Shown here: one piece after another, positions 21,777-32,901 of the stretch | How positions within the stretch are numbered: the stretch's first letter is position 1 | Layout of the letters: each line of letters begins with the position of its first letter | NCBI GenBank assembly: GCA_026008535.1 | Contig: BRKX01000004.1 | Location: forward strand, 29,764,501-29,828,500 | From: Perilla frutescens | Taxonomy: Eukaryota > Streptophyta > Magnoliopsida > Lamiales > Lamiaceae | Direction of reading: 5' to 3' | DNA length: 64,000 nucleotides | Notes under the pieces: model-generated | Databases searched by the model: none | Told to the model about the DNA's origin: nothing | Seen by the model: only the letters and a program-made list of their open reading frames with translations | Position numbers and translations under genes: made by a program

Positions 21777-22868
21777 GTTATCACAGTAGATTGGCACTTC
21801 TTCAGTCTCCACCTTGTCATCTTTTAGCTGTTGCTTCATCCATAGGATTTGAGTACAGCAGCTTCTAGCAGCTACATATTTGACTTCAGTTGTTGATGTG
21901 GCAATTGAGTGCTACTTCTTACTAAACCAAGATATTAGTTTGTTCCCAAGAAACTGACATGTTTCACTGGTGCTTTTTCTGTCAATCTTGCATCCTCCGA
22001 AGTCTGAGTCTGAGTAGCCGATAAGACTCAAGCTATCATCTCTGGGATACCCTAACCCAAGATTTATGGTTCCTTTGAGGTATTTCATGATCTTCTTTGC
22101 TGCTTCGAGATGACTTTTTTTCAGGCTGGCTTGGAAGCTTGCACACAATCCGACTAAATAAGAGATGTCTGGTCGGCTGGCGATTAGATAGATAAGGGAT
22201 CCAATAATTCCTATGTAGTGCATCTGGCTAACTGATTCTCCTTCTTCATCAAGGGTCAGCTGCACTGATGTATTCATTGGAATTTTGAGAGTTTTTCCCT
22301 TATCGGTTCCAAACTTCTTGACAAGCTCTTTGGTATATTTAGCTTGACTGATGAAGATTCTGTACTCCAGCTGCTTCACTTGGAGTCCTAGGAAGAATGT
22401 CATTTCTCCCATCATGCTTATCTCGAATTCACTTTGCATCAATTGAGCGAAACGAGTGCAGAAATCTTTACTCTTTGATCCAAAAATTATGTCATCCACA
22501 TCAATTCGGACCATTAAGATCTCCGCTGATTGTTCTATTCTGAATAGAGTACGATCGATGACTCCTTTCTGAAACCCATTCTTTAGTAAGAATGTTGTAA
22601 GGGTTTCATACCAAGCTCTTGGTGCCTGCTTCAAGTTATATAGAGCTTTCTTCAGCTTGTAGACTTGATCTCCAATTTCGAATCCTGGAGGTTGCTCGAC
22701 ATACACATCATCCTTAAGCATTCCTTGCAAGAATGCACTTTTTACGTCTATCTGATAGACCGTGAAATTGTTGTGAGCTGCATAGGTGAGGAACAATCTG
22801 ATGGCCTCCATTTTATTACGAAAGACCCATTTATTCCTAATGACTTTTTGGGTTTTCGGCCTGTCCAC
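21777..22868 (-). pseudogene. Element B RT and RNase H N-terminus
   Basis: RT is readable from KWVFRNK near 22830 to the RNase H break at 21777. About 35-40 codons normally between the RNK and MEAIRLF motifs of copia RT are missing, leaving them fused near 22810. Other RT motifs are FTVYQIDVKSAFL, QAPRAWYETL and SMMGEMTFFLGLQ. The catalytic YVDD is DVDD (RIDVDDIIFGS near 22500), so the Tyr is lost. RNase H continues with GYSDSDFGG and IYCDN until element H interrupts. The IIFGS and FFLGLQ signatures suit Sireviruses. The enzyme could not work. Confidence 0.88.
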
Positions 22869-22924
22869 AAGAAACTAAATGTCATTTCTTGTGAACTGTT
22901 TAGATCTTCTGGCATCGCAATAAT

Positions 22925-24765
22925 CTAGTCCGAATCTTCAAGTGCTTCCTTGACGTTGGCTGGTTTCATCTGCAATATGAAGCATGTGAAGAGATCATGC
23001 TCAGTTGATCCTCTAGTCTGGACTCTACTTCTTAGATTGCCAACAATTTTGTCGACTGGATGGCTTCGGAGCCATTTGGGTATGATGGGTTCTACTGTAG
23101 CCTCAGCTGGTTTATCAGTTGCTCTTTCAACTGATCCTTCGGCTGCTGTATCAGCTGATTCTTTAGATGGTCTATCAGCTGATTCTTCGGCTGGTCCATC
23201 AGCTGCTAACTTGGCTCCGACTTGTTCATCATCTTCACTGATTCTTCTCCCTGTTTCAGTTATGGGGTTTGAGGTTTCACCACAATTTGTGTCCTCATTG
23301 GCCAAGTTGTCTTCAACTGGTCTAGAATCAGTTTCAATGCCATCTTCTAGTGAGACTTCAAACTGCTCTAGGACAATGTGATCAACATAGTCCAGCAGGC
23401 TTTCACTAGGCAAAGCTTGTACTGATGTACAGTTTTTCTCCTTATTCATGTACTCATTAGTAAGCTCATCAAATACCACATGACATGTTACTTCCACAAT
23501 CAGTGTTCTCTTGTTAAACACTCTGTAAGCTTGTGAATGAGGGGCATTATAGCCAAGAAAGATCCCCACATCAGCTTTGGCACTAAAGGCTTTCAGCTGG
23601 TATTTGCCATTGTTGTGGATGTAACATTTGAAGCCAAATATCTTAAAGTAAGAGATAGAAGGCTTATGACCCTTGAACAGCTCGTAGGGTATTTTGACAT
23701 GTGTGATGATTATGGTACTTCTGTTCTGTGTATGACACGTTGTGTTAACTACCTCTGCCCAATAGCATTCAGCTATGTTAGCATCTACTATCATTGCTCT
23801 AGCTGCCTCCTTTAGCGTGCGATTTCTACTTTCAGCTACGCCATTTTGTTGAGGAGTCCTTATAGCTGAGTGTTCGTGAGTGATTCCCAGTTCACTCAAG
23901 AAATTGATCATTTGCTGATTGACAAACTCAGTTCCATTGTCGGATCTCATCCTTTGAACTGATTTTCCCTTGTCAGTCTGCAGTCTTTTGATCAACGTTG
24001 ATAGCTTATCAAAAGTCACATCCTTACTTCTCAAGAACTCTACCCGGGTATAACTTGAGTATCATCTACCACTACAAGAGTAAACTTCTTGCCTTTGGGG
24101 GTTGGTGGCTTCACTGGTCCAAACAGGTCCATGTGTAGCAATTGAAGAATGTCAGTTGTTTCTTGAGGATGACTTTTATTCTTGAATGACGACTTCACTT
24201 GCTTTCCTTTCTGGCATGGTCCACACATGCCAGTTTTCTTGTAGATTTCTTTGGGAAACCCATCAAGTAACTCTTTCTTGGCCAGGTAGTTGATAGTTTT
24301 GAAGTTGAGATGGCTCAGTCGTCAATGCCACAGCCAGCTTGCTTCAGTTGATCCTTTGGAGAGAAAGAGAGCTTCTGAATAGCCAGTTGACCAGTCAACA
24401 ACGTACATATTGTCTTTTCTTACTTCAGTTAGGAGTATGGCTGCAGTTAATTTATCTTTGTTGTCACACGAGTTGTTGCTGAAGTCAAATCAGTACCCAT
24501 TGTCACAAAGCTGGCTGATGCTCAGCAGCTTGTGCTTCAGTCCTTCAACATGTGACACGCCATTTAAAACAACTTTCCCTTTGACCACGAACCCTTCTCC
24601 AATAGTTCGGATCTTTGAGTTGTCTCTAAAAGTAACTAGTGGTCCCTTAACCTCTTTATAACCGTCGAGATCATTCTTGTCTCTGGTTATATATTTTGAG
24701 CACCCGCTATCCAGATACCAAGTATCTTTGACCTTTTTCTTGGATATGATGCTCTTTTCCTGCAA
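22925..24765 (-). pseudogene. Element B protease and integrase
   Basis: From the upstream end: protease with WYLDSGCSKYITRDK near 24720; GAG-pre-integrase; zinc-binding HX3-4H and CGPCQKGK near 24215; catalytic core with LLHMDLFGP near 24145, MRSDNGTEFVN near 23940 and PQQNGVAESRNRT near 23850, so D, D and E are present. One base is missing near 24060 compared with element A, and TGA replaces the CGA after WLWH. After the core (about 23490-22925) is a long Glu/Ser/Thr/Ala-rich linker in which ADGPAEESADRPSKES-type units repeat. The linker ends at a stop at 22925. Confidence 0.85.
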
Positions 24766-27341
24766 AATAAAGATCAGGTTTTAGGTACCCGTATAATATC
24801 GGGTCCTGAGAGGTTAATCAAATATTTGGGAATCCATATATGCCACACTTTTGGCTTATCTTGGTTAAGAGATCCTTCAGAATTAGATCTCCTGATCAAT
24901 CATGGACTTCTTGTAACTCTTCAACTGAGTGTTGGGTCCATTGATCTGTACCTCCGATGAGTATTAGGATAGAAGACTTCAACTAATGACCTCTCATCTT
25001 GTGATTTTGTTGCTCTTTATCTTGACCAGTTTTTAATAGGCCTTTGACTTTGAGCTTTTTGGCCTTTGTAAGATAGCCGTTTTCCAAACCAGTTATGATT
25101 GGGATTGACTGTTAGTTGATCCCTTGAGTTCAAGTACTCATCATACTAGGTTGCAAAGTCACTTGGAGTAAATTCTTCCAGAGAGATTGGATTATGTTAT
25201 TGCGCATAGTACAGTCTTGTGTGCACATTTCTCTTGGGATTTAAGGAACTCCCAGGTTGATGCACAACTGGCCTTTTAGGATAGGCTTGTCTTGAAGAGG
25301 TTGTAGCTCTTTGTTGAGCTGATGGCATGTTTTGAACTGATGGCCTTCTCTGATGGAATGGCCTTGAGTGAACTTTAGGTCTCACTTGAGTTGATGACCT
25401 AGAGTGAGCTGGAGGCCTTTGTTGAATGTTTAGCCATGGATGAGCTTTTGATCTAGCAGTAGATCTGGGCTAATTGGCTGATCTATGTTGAATTGGTGGC
25501 TTTATCTGTGCGCCAAGCCTTTGAAAGACTGACTGTCTTCGAGTTTCCCTACTCGACTGATTAGTGTGATTTATGGGCTGAGCTTGAGGAGTTTCCAAGA
25601 TGCCCTTGTCTTTGGATTCCTCAACTGGGGGGGAATAAGTTGGTATTGTGAACCCTTTTAGGATTCCAGATTCATAGTTTTAAGCTACTGCCTTGCCCTT
25701 CTCAGTGGCAATGTACTTGTTATATCCCAACCTTGGACTCCCAGTTTCGATTCTCTGATGACTCAGAATTTCATCTAGAGTCTAGGATCCCTTCTTGAAT
25801 TTGAGGGTTAATTTCTCTTTTTCAAGGATTTCTAGCTTTAGCTGCTCATTCTCAGCTTCTAGTTTAGCATTTCTCAGCTTCAGCTGATCCATTTCAGTTG
25901 ACTAAGCTTCAAGACTTTTCAGTCTTTCATTTTCAACACTTAGCTCATCAACTCTATTTCTTAGCTCATCATTCTCACTTTTCAGTTCAATATGCATGCT
26001 TGATACATAAGCTAATTGATCTTCTAGGATTCTTTACTATTCATCCAGTTCATTCCTAGATATCGAAGCTTTATGTATGTGATTGATAGAGGTTATTGAA
26101 TCAGACATACTAACCTCTTCATCTTCGTCGGCCATGAGGTAAAGTAGGGCCTCATCATCTGAGATATATCTGTCTGAGTCGATTCCAGATAGGAAGTCTG
26201 AGTCATCGAGGACGGTATTTTTAGAATTAGGAATCATCACTTTCCTTTTGAAGAACCTCCTCCTCACTTTGGCCTTCTTGTCTTCAGAAAGGTCGGGAGA
26301 CTCAAATCTGTAGTGCCCTTGCTTGTGGCAGTGGAAATATTCCTTTATGTTTCGGTTAGCCACCCTGAATTGTTCAGCTGATCATTCAGCTGGCTACTGG
26401 GTTCTTTCTCCTTTAGCAGCATCATCCGTTTGGGGTTGAATTGATTGTTGATCTCTGACCTTCCTCAGCTTTTCCAGCAATCATGTCATTGACTGGATTT
26501 GCTCATTTATATCCTCAGTTAGGATCTCCTTTTTGTCGGCTGACTCTCTTCTTCGATCAGTCACTAATCCCCCCGGATTTTCTCTGGCAAGGGAGCCTCT
26601 TGGTCGGAAGTTGATTCTTCCACGGGCTTCTCTGAACCGATTTCTTTCAGCATAGAAAGAAGCATCATGAGAAGAGGAAGTAGATGCTTCTCTCTTTCGT
26701 TTCAGGCTATACCCATAGGCCTTGAGAGATCTAAACAACTCTCTGGGACTAATGATATTTAAGAATATTGACTCTTTAATAACAATTACTTTCATATGCC
26801 ATTCATCTGTGAGATTGTCAAAAACTTTCGAGTTCATCTCACTGTTAGGATAGTTTCTTCCCAGGTTGTTCATCTCGCTTATTATACCAAGAAATCTTAT
26901 TTCTAGCATCGAGATGCTTTCTTCCGGCTGCATTTTGAAAGACTCATATTTATCGACTGTAAGCTGGAGCTTCTTTCCTTTGATAGCCTCGGACTCTTTG
27001 CATATATCTGCAAGCAAGTCCCAAATCTCCTTCACTGTTGTGTAATTCTTTGTGTCTTTTATACGATCCTCATCTAGAGTTTGGAATAGTGCTGCTTGAG
27101 CAACAAACTTTAGGTTTTTCAACTTCTTCTCTTCACCCGTGAGAAGATGTGTTGGCTTTGGGATCCTGGCCGGTTGGTTGATGTCCATGATGTGGGCTTC
27201 ATTATCTATCATAATGATGATTGGTCCGTCTTCAATCACCTCTCACATGTTCTCATGGATAGAGTATAGTTGAGCTTTCATCCTTCTGCTCCAGTTGTCA
27301 TAATTCTCAACTGAAAAAAGAGGTAGCTTATGGTTTCCCAT
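24766..27341 (-). pseudogene. Element B gag
   Basis: Starts at ATG 27341 (MGNHKLPLFSVENYDNWS), with a TGA at the Trp of NMWEVIEDGP (27240). The UBN2-like gag domain runs 27239-26640. The zinc knuckle near 26340, CFHCHKQGHYRFES, has its last Cys replaced by Ser. A coiled coil (SENDELR, SVENERL) lies at 26040-25800. The rest to 24766 is basic and broken by stops. The knuckle lesion differs from element A, where the second Cys is lost, so the two copies decayed independently. Confidence 0.82.
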
Positions 27342-27406
27342 AGCTTAAAATGTTAGCACAGATAAATAGATCTGATTCAAATGATCTGCAGAAATGATTG
27401 ATCCTT

Positions 27407-27636
27407 AGAATCAACCACTCTGATACCACTTATTGGTCCTAGTGCGAGTCTATGTCAGTTTAGAGGGGGGTGAATAAACTGACTTCAAAAACTTAAACTG
27501 ATTGCGGAATGTTTAGGGCCCAGAATCAACCACTCTGATACCACTTATTGGTCCTAGTGCGAGTCTATGTCAGTTTAGAGGGGGGTGAATAAACTGACTT
27601 CAAAAACTTAAACTGATTGCGGAATGTTTAGGGCCC
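27407..27636 (-). repeat. Exact 115-bp tandem duplication across primer site and LTR end
   Basis: Segments 27407-27521 and 27522-27636 are identical by eye. Each contains leader sequence, the primer binding site and the last 91 bp of the LTR. The LTR/leader junction therefore occurs twice in a row. Confidence 0.92.
27415..27543 (-). other. Two primer binding sites of element B
   Basis: TGGTATCAGAGTGG (complementary to initiator tRNA-Met) occurs on the minus strand at 27415-27428 and again at 27530-27543, each two bases from an LTR end. They differ from the canonical site by one base. Confidence 0.88.
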
Positions 27637-28766
27637 TGACTCGCTTTCGATATTTTATCTGTGCACTATTCAGTTGAGAGGGAGAGCTTGACTTAAAGCT
27701 TAGCTGGTGAGCCTACTCAGTTAGGACTGATAGCTTGAAGACTTAGCTTAGCTTGTCAGTGCAGCTTGTGTGCTAGAGTGTGCAGTTGAAGTACATGCAA
27801 AGCTTAAAGCAATAAGTACAGCATATACAAGATTTATAAAGGTTCCAAGCTTACTACTTCTACGTCCTCTCTTCCTTCCATATAAGGGCAATCCACTATG
27901 CAAGAGTAAAGTTTCTTTATTACAATTACACAGTGAAGAAATTCTGTTGGACCTGAAAATAGCACCCTGCAAACTGAGCGTGGCCTCCTTTACAACTATT
28001 GCTGTCCCGAAAGAATGGACCCGTCGGTATACGTTCCTCCTCAGCCAGTTTCTAGGTTGACAGCTCACACTTACCGGTCCCAACTGCTCGCTGAGACTTT
28101 AGGTGCTATTATCCGTCTTTTCACGATTTTAGATCTTGCTCGATCTTCAAGAATGCAGTCTTGAACCTATTTTCAACCTGGAGTGCTCCTTTAATCTTGA
28201 GCTAAGTGGTTGATCTTTGAAGAACTAAACTGAGATGCTTTGCTCTGGCTGGAATTCTACGTCAACTAGCTACTTCCTTGAGACTTGAAGCATGCCTTCT
28301 CAATTGGGACATTTCGCACTTAAGAGGTTTAAGCTTTAAGCTGTGAGGAGGGAGAAAGAAGAGCTCAATATCTGCAAGATAGCAAAAGTCAGATTGGCGA
28401 AAGTCTCTGTCAAAATTGTGTTCACTTTCTTTTTATAGATGAGTGATATTTTGACCATTGTGATTGATGAATCTGTTGAATTCACTGGCGGCAATTTAAT
28501 GTCTGTAGCCGTTTGAAGCTTTAAATCAACTAGCCATTTGACTTTAATGACTTCTGCTCAAAGATCATCAGGATCTTCCCAAAATTTTTTGTCAAGATCT
28601 TCATTGACTACTTGTCAGAGAGAGCAGGTATTTCGGCTATCAGTTTTGGACATTCAGCTGATGGGCTTTCAGCTGTCTCAGCTTTTCATCTTTGAGATTA
28701 TCTAGTTGGCAGTTCCTCAGCTGCCTCAAGCTTCAATTCTGGAACAATCAAATAAAGTTGCCTTGG
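27431..28766 (-). repeat. 5' LTR of element B, truncated by element C
   Basis: Collinear with the shared LTR at 3388 (for example the common CTTCTACGTCCTCTCTTCCT and CAATCCACTATGCAAGAGTA). It begins TATTGG instead of TGTTGG and runs until element C begins at 28767. Its last 40 or so bases no longer align well, so a small deletion precedes the junction. The rest of this LTR should lie beyond 64000, after C. Confidence 0.8.
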
Positions 28767-29443
28767 TGTAGAGATAAAAAAATCTCAATAGTTAATCGTT
28801 CGTGGAGTTTGGGCTCTGGCGGTCTACAAGACAAAGAAATCACATGAAGTCGAAGGACTGTCGGGGGGTTGACGATCGAAAGGACTCCGACGCTCAAGTC
28901 ATAATCGAATCAAATAAAGATAAAATGAAGAAATAAGGGAATTTTAAGAGCTATTTTGTAAAAGGGGGGAGGATCGAGCTACGCTGCTATGGAGCATTAG
29001 TTTAAATGTTACTTACAGAGCTGTGCAATGAGAGTTTAGTCTTTCGGTGGTGGTTGCCAGTGTTGCTTGTATATTGTATCATTTTTTCCGTTTATCAAGA
29101 ACATATATATATATATATACTGATTAGATACCTAACTAAATCCCGATAACTTAGGGATTGTACCTTATCCCTTTTAGGATCTTTGACGGGGTCAAGGCTT
29201 ATCATCAACGGATACTTTGACCCAGTCTTCGCATTGAGTCTACTCGATCATTGACTCTTGCTTTTAGACCTTTGGTCTTCAAGGCTTAATGCTTTGACCT
29301 TGAGGTTTGGACCCCGAAGGGTGGACTTCGAGGTATGGGCCTCGAGGAGTTCGATCGTGAGACGTCGATCTTATTCGGTTCTTTAGACCTTCATATAAAT
29401 ATGGGCCTAGTTTCTGGGCCTATGCAGAAATATGGCCTCTACA
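28767..29443 (-). repeat. 3' LTR of element C
   Basis: 677 bp, TGTAGA...TCTACA, a perfect 6-bp terminal inverted repeat. It matches 63538-64000 along the shared part. It contains an AT microsatellite near 29101-29120. The preceding bases CTTGG are the presumptive target duplication; the partner is outside the window. Confidence 0.88.
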
Positions 29444-29456
29444 GTTACCTCCTTAT
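29444..29456 (-). other. Polypurine tract of element C
   Basis: The minus strand reads AATAAGGAGGTAAC just before the 3' LTR. It is purine-rich and in the right place, but short. Confidence 0.5.
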
Positions 29457-29641
29457 TACTTGATTCTTGTGTTTCAAGGATCGGGTAATGAATTTCAGCG
29501 TTACTTTGATTTATCCCGATGTTTCAGACTCCAAATTCTCATTTGGTTTTAAAACCAATACCTGTAGATGAGTTCTTAGGGGAATCCTAGACTTTGAAAG
29601 ATCCCAATCCGTGAGCTCCCGTCCTTAAGATAAGTCCGAAA

Positions 29642-29997
29642 AAGCTCATGAATTTATTAAAGTAGACCTTATGGGGCTCCAGACCTGAAGATAGGCCCTC
29701 GGGGAGCTTAAGAGGTCTTGAGGGCAGACCTCGTGGAGCTCCAGACTTGATGGTAGGTCCTGGGGGAGCTTAAGAGGTCGTGAGAGCGGACCTCGTGGAG
29801 CTCCAGACCTGAAGGTAGGTCCTGGGGGAGCTTAAGTGGTCGTGAGAGTAGACCTCGTGAAGGTCCAGACTTGAAAGCAGGTCCTGGGAGAGCTTAAGAG
29901 GTCGTGAGAACAGACCTCGTGGAGCTCCAGACCTAAAGGCGGATCCTGGAAGAGCTTAAGAGTTCGTGAGAGCAGACCTCATGGAGCTCCACACTTT
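29642..29997. repeat. 62-bp minisatellite in the element C 3' region
   Basis: The anchor GAGCTTAAG starts at 29704, 29766, 29828, 29890 and 29952, exactly 62 bp apart. A diverged first unit begins near 29642 and the last is incomplete, giving about 5.7 units. Each unit includes GACCTCGTGGAGCTCCAGAC and a GGTCCTGGG segment. 3' tandem repeats are characteristic of Tat-lineage elements. Confidence 0.92.
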
Positions 29998-30689
29998 GGG
30001 TACAGACTTTACTTTTCCCGTTCTCTAGACCAACGCTCGCCGTTAGATCAAGACACGTGTACCCAGATCGCATCATTTTTATCTATTTTTCAAATATCAA
30101 GGAAAAAATTGTTCCCTCTCTAATCATTTTTCAAAATTCTAACAATCCCCTTTCTCAATCAAACCTTCTCGAGAGAGAAATCCTCACAAGCTTAAAAATC
30201 TCCTGAAAGTTTTCTGCTCCATTTTTCCTGCTGTCATTTCCACACTTATCACATTGCTTGAGGGTTCCTGCTCTGGTCATTTTTTAGACTCCAATTACCG
30301 CACGGTTTATAGGTTATTTTCTCATTCTTTTCTCCTTTATCATTTCGTGCAATAGATATGTGGTTTTAGTACCTCTTATAGGCTTTAAAATTTTTTGAGG
30401 ACATTAGTAGTATATTTTAGTATTTCTTGGTGTTTCTTTGGTGACTTTTGGGATATCTAGAGAATTAGTGGCTATTTTTAGGTTTTTTCTAGGATTTTTC
30501 AGTTTCTGGGTACTGTTGGACGATTTTGCTGGGCTCTGGGAATTCTATTGACTTTTTGGGCTTTTTGGTTTTCTCGGTGGGTGATGAATTTTCTTGGGAT
30601 TCGAAACTTTTAGGAGGGTGTAGATTTTTCTTATTGTTGGTTCAGTTCTTGGGTTTGTCTATTTGGTATTCTTGGGTCGAAAATAAGTG
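29998..30689 (+). other. Spacer between minisatellite and antisense ORF
   Basis: I see no coding frame. The stretch is T-rich on the plus strand and could hold the promoter and 5' leader of the antisense ORF. I could not fix a TATA box. Confidence 0.4.
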
Positions 30690-32675
30690 CGAGTGACGAC
30701 TCAAACGCTGAAGAGTCAAAGAGTTATGGTGGAGATGAGGAAGAGATTTCTTTAAGGTTGGGACACTCCAGCAGTTCTGATTCTCCTATTATAACTAGGG
30801 TTACTAAGAAAGTTAAGGGTAAGAGGCCGTTGGTGGTCATCTCTCACTCAATTGGTCGAGCAGTGATAAGAAAAAGATGAGCCCCAGTGGATACGGGTAG
30901 TTTACCGAAAATTCACTAAGTCCAACCTGTAAGGAATGGGTTTCGGGCAGCAGATATCGCTCTGAAATTGACTGATGAGATGTTGAATAAGTTGACCTCT
31001 CTGCCGGTCTCCGGAGCTGGGGTCGAAGTCTATTCTCTCGGGCCTCTCGATAGAGCCCATCAACTACCGAATGGGCTCACCGCCTTTTATACCTTGGTTG
31101 CCGAGAAGGGTGTCGGGCTACTTCTTCATCCATTCTTTGCTAAAGTTGCAGGCTTCTACGGTATTGCCCCTGCTCAAATTACGTCGGTAGGTTGGTTCCA
31201 CATACTCGGGATGTATTATCTATGGTCAGAGCTCGGCTTCTCAGAGCCTACCGTTGGTGAGTGGCAAGAGGCGTATAGGTTGATAGCCAATGCTGGTCAA
31301 CCAGGCTTTTATTATTTCACCAAGTGGGTAGGGGATCGACCCCCTCTGATATTGAGTTTGCCATCCTCTTCGTTTGAATGGAAGCCGAAATTTGTCTTTA
31401 TCCCGGTGCAGACTTCAGAAGACACGATCTTCCCTGCTGAATTTCACAAAGCCCGTGGGTCTTTGAGCCGAGTTCTTTATTTATTTCTTCAATTGTGAAC
31501 TTCATATCTTGTTTGTTTTGTGCAGGTTTTCACCCGCGAGGTGAGCTTACTGAAAAGGAGGCCGCCCATATCACAGAAAAATTCCTTGTGTCTTCTGAGC
31601 AGCATGAATTTGAGACAGTTCGAGCAGGCCGAACCCTTTATGACATGGGGAAGTTGAAAATTAAGCCATCGGATGCTAAAGCTAAGGCTCTGGCTGCAGT
31701 CAAGATCGGGGCCTCTTCTTCCTCGGGGTCGAAGAGGACTAGGGATGTAAGTTCTCTTCCCACACCTCCACCGAAGAAGTTGAAGGATGACGCTCCAGTT
31801 CTTGCCCTCACTGGAATACCTCCTCCTTCAATAGTGGTTGACTTGGAAGCTCCTCGATTGTCTAAGAAGGATCTTGCCTACTTAAGCTCCAAATCGATAT
31901 CCTTGAAGCCCTTTATTACTGACATACAGAAGTTCATCGCTGGCCTTGGCGCCCCTAAGGTGTACGAGAAAGATGGCCTCGAACTGCAGGCCTTCTTCTC
32001 CTTTGATCAAATGGCCAAGGTAATATTCCTTCATTAATACTTCCATTACATGCTCATGATTCCAAACTTGAGATTCTGATTCTTTCCTGTTTATTCAATG
32101 TAGGTGTTATTTAGCCAGTTCTAGCTTCGCCAGTGACTCGCAAGCCACGAGGAGGGGCTTTAGGTGAGGGTCTCTGAACTGGCTGAAGAGCTGGAGAACT
32201 TGGCTGAGGAGAGGAGAGCAATGGCCAATAGAGAGTCGGCTATCCTGGTAGAGAGCGATGCGGCCAGGGCCGAAGCTCTAGGCGCCAAAGCTCTATAGGA
32301 CAAGAACCTTGAGGCTCAGGTTAGGGCGGAGGCCGATAAGACTGAACTTCAGGTGCTACTAGCCATGACGGAGGCCAGGATTAGGGACCTAGAGGCCCCC
32401 CAGACTGGAATGTTATACTGGAGTCTGTGGACTTCACTGCACTGAAAGAGGCTCTTTATCAAGAAGGCGGGGTGGCGGTCGTAGAGGCCATTAAAGAAAA
32501 GATGTCAGATCTCGACTTATCCTTCCTCGAAGCTGAAGAAGAGGTCGAGACACAAGAGGATGGCCATGCTGCCGAGGTCGATGTTAAAGCTGGGAAGAAA
32601 GCGAAGGTTCGTGAGGGTGGCAAAGCTACTGAAGAGGTTGACGAAGAAGGTGCCAAGGCCGGGGACGAGGCCTAA
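30690..32675 (+). pseudogene. Antisense ORF of element C (putative gypsy-type transposon protein)
   Basis: Read on the strand opposite to gag-pol. Exon 1 (about 30690-31454) has an acidic Ser-rich start, two stops, then a 160-codon block with LPNGLTAFYTLVAEKGVGLL, GFYGIAPAQI and YLWSELGFSEPTVGEWQ. Exon 2 (31526-32019) has HPRGELTEKEAAHITEKF, KRTRD and PPPKKLK. Exon 3 (32104-32675) is a Glu/Ala-rich coiled coil with four stops, a frameshift near 32398 and an acidic Ala/Glu/Lys tail. Introns 31455-31525 (GTGGGT...CAG) and 32020-32103 (GTAATA...TAG) are inferred from the reading frame. It resembles Pfam Transposase_28 proteins. Function is unknown; Grande and related Tat elements carry an antisense gene at this place. 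Confidence 0.7.
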
Positions 32676-32901
32676 ATTTGATGTTTTTATGAATGAACTT
32701 TTCATTGTGTCTTCTGAACAAACAAAGATTTTTTACATAATTTTTAATTGCCTTTCGTGAAGGTAATCAGACAACTTGGCATTTTGCCAATTTTTAATTT
32801 CGATGTCTTGATCTTTTTGGTCTTATGTGTGCACGTATTACATATTCTGTTTTATCTTGTCGTCTTTGAGATAATACAAGCTGCAGGGGTCGGTATATAT
32901 G

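Larger units (their letters stand above)
3388..28766 (-). mobile_element. Element B: Sirevirus-like Ty1/copia with extra 3' ORFs
   Basis: Order on the minus strand: 5' LTR (27431-28766, truncated by element C), primer site, gag, protease, integrase, RT, RNase H, three extra ORFs, purine tract, 3' LTR. Integrase lies before RT, which defines copia. The RT motif VDDIIFGS, the SMMGEMTFFLGLQ motif and extra coding sequence after pol point to the Sirevirus lineage. Element H (11193-21771) interrupts the RNase H domain. Subtracting H leaves about 14.8 kb, which is large for this lineage, mainly because of the extra ORFs. All frames carry stops or frameshifts, so the element is dead. Confidence 0.8.

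Noticed and set aside
22950..23381. 143-codon plus-strand Ser-rich frame
   Set aside because: Antisense shadow of the repetitive linker after element B integrase.
29642..29997. CRISPR-like array
   Set aside because: Repeat units are contiguous without unique spacers, and the context is a plant gypsy element; it is a minisatellite.
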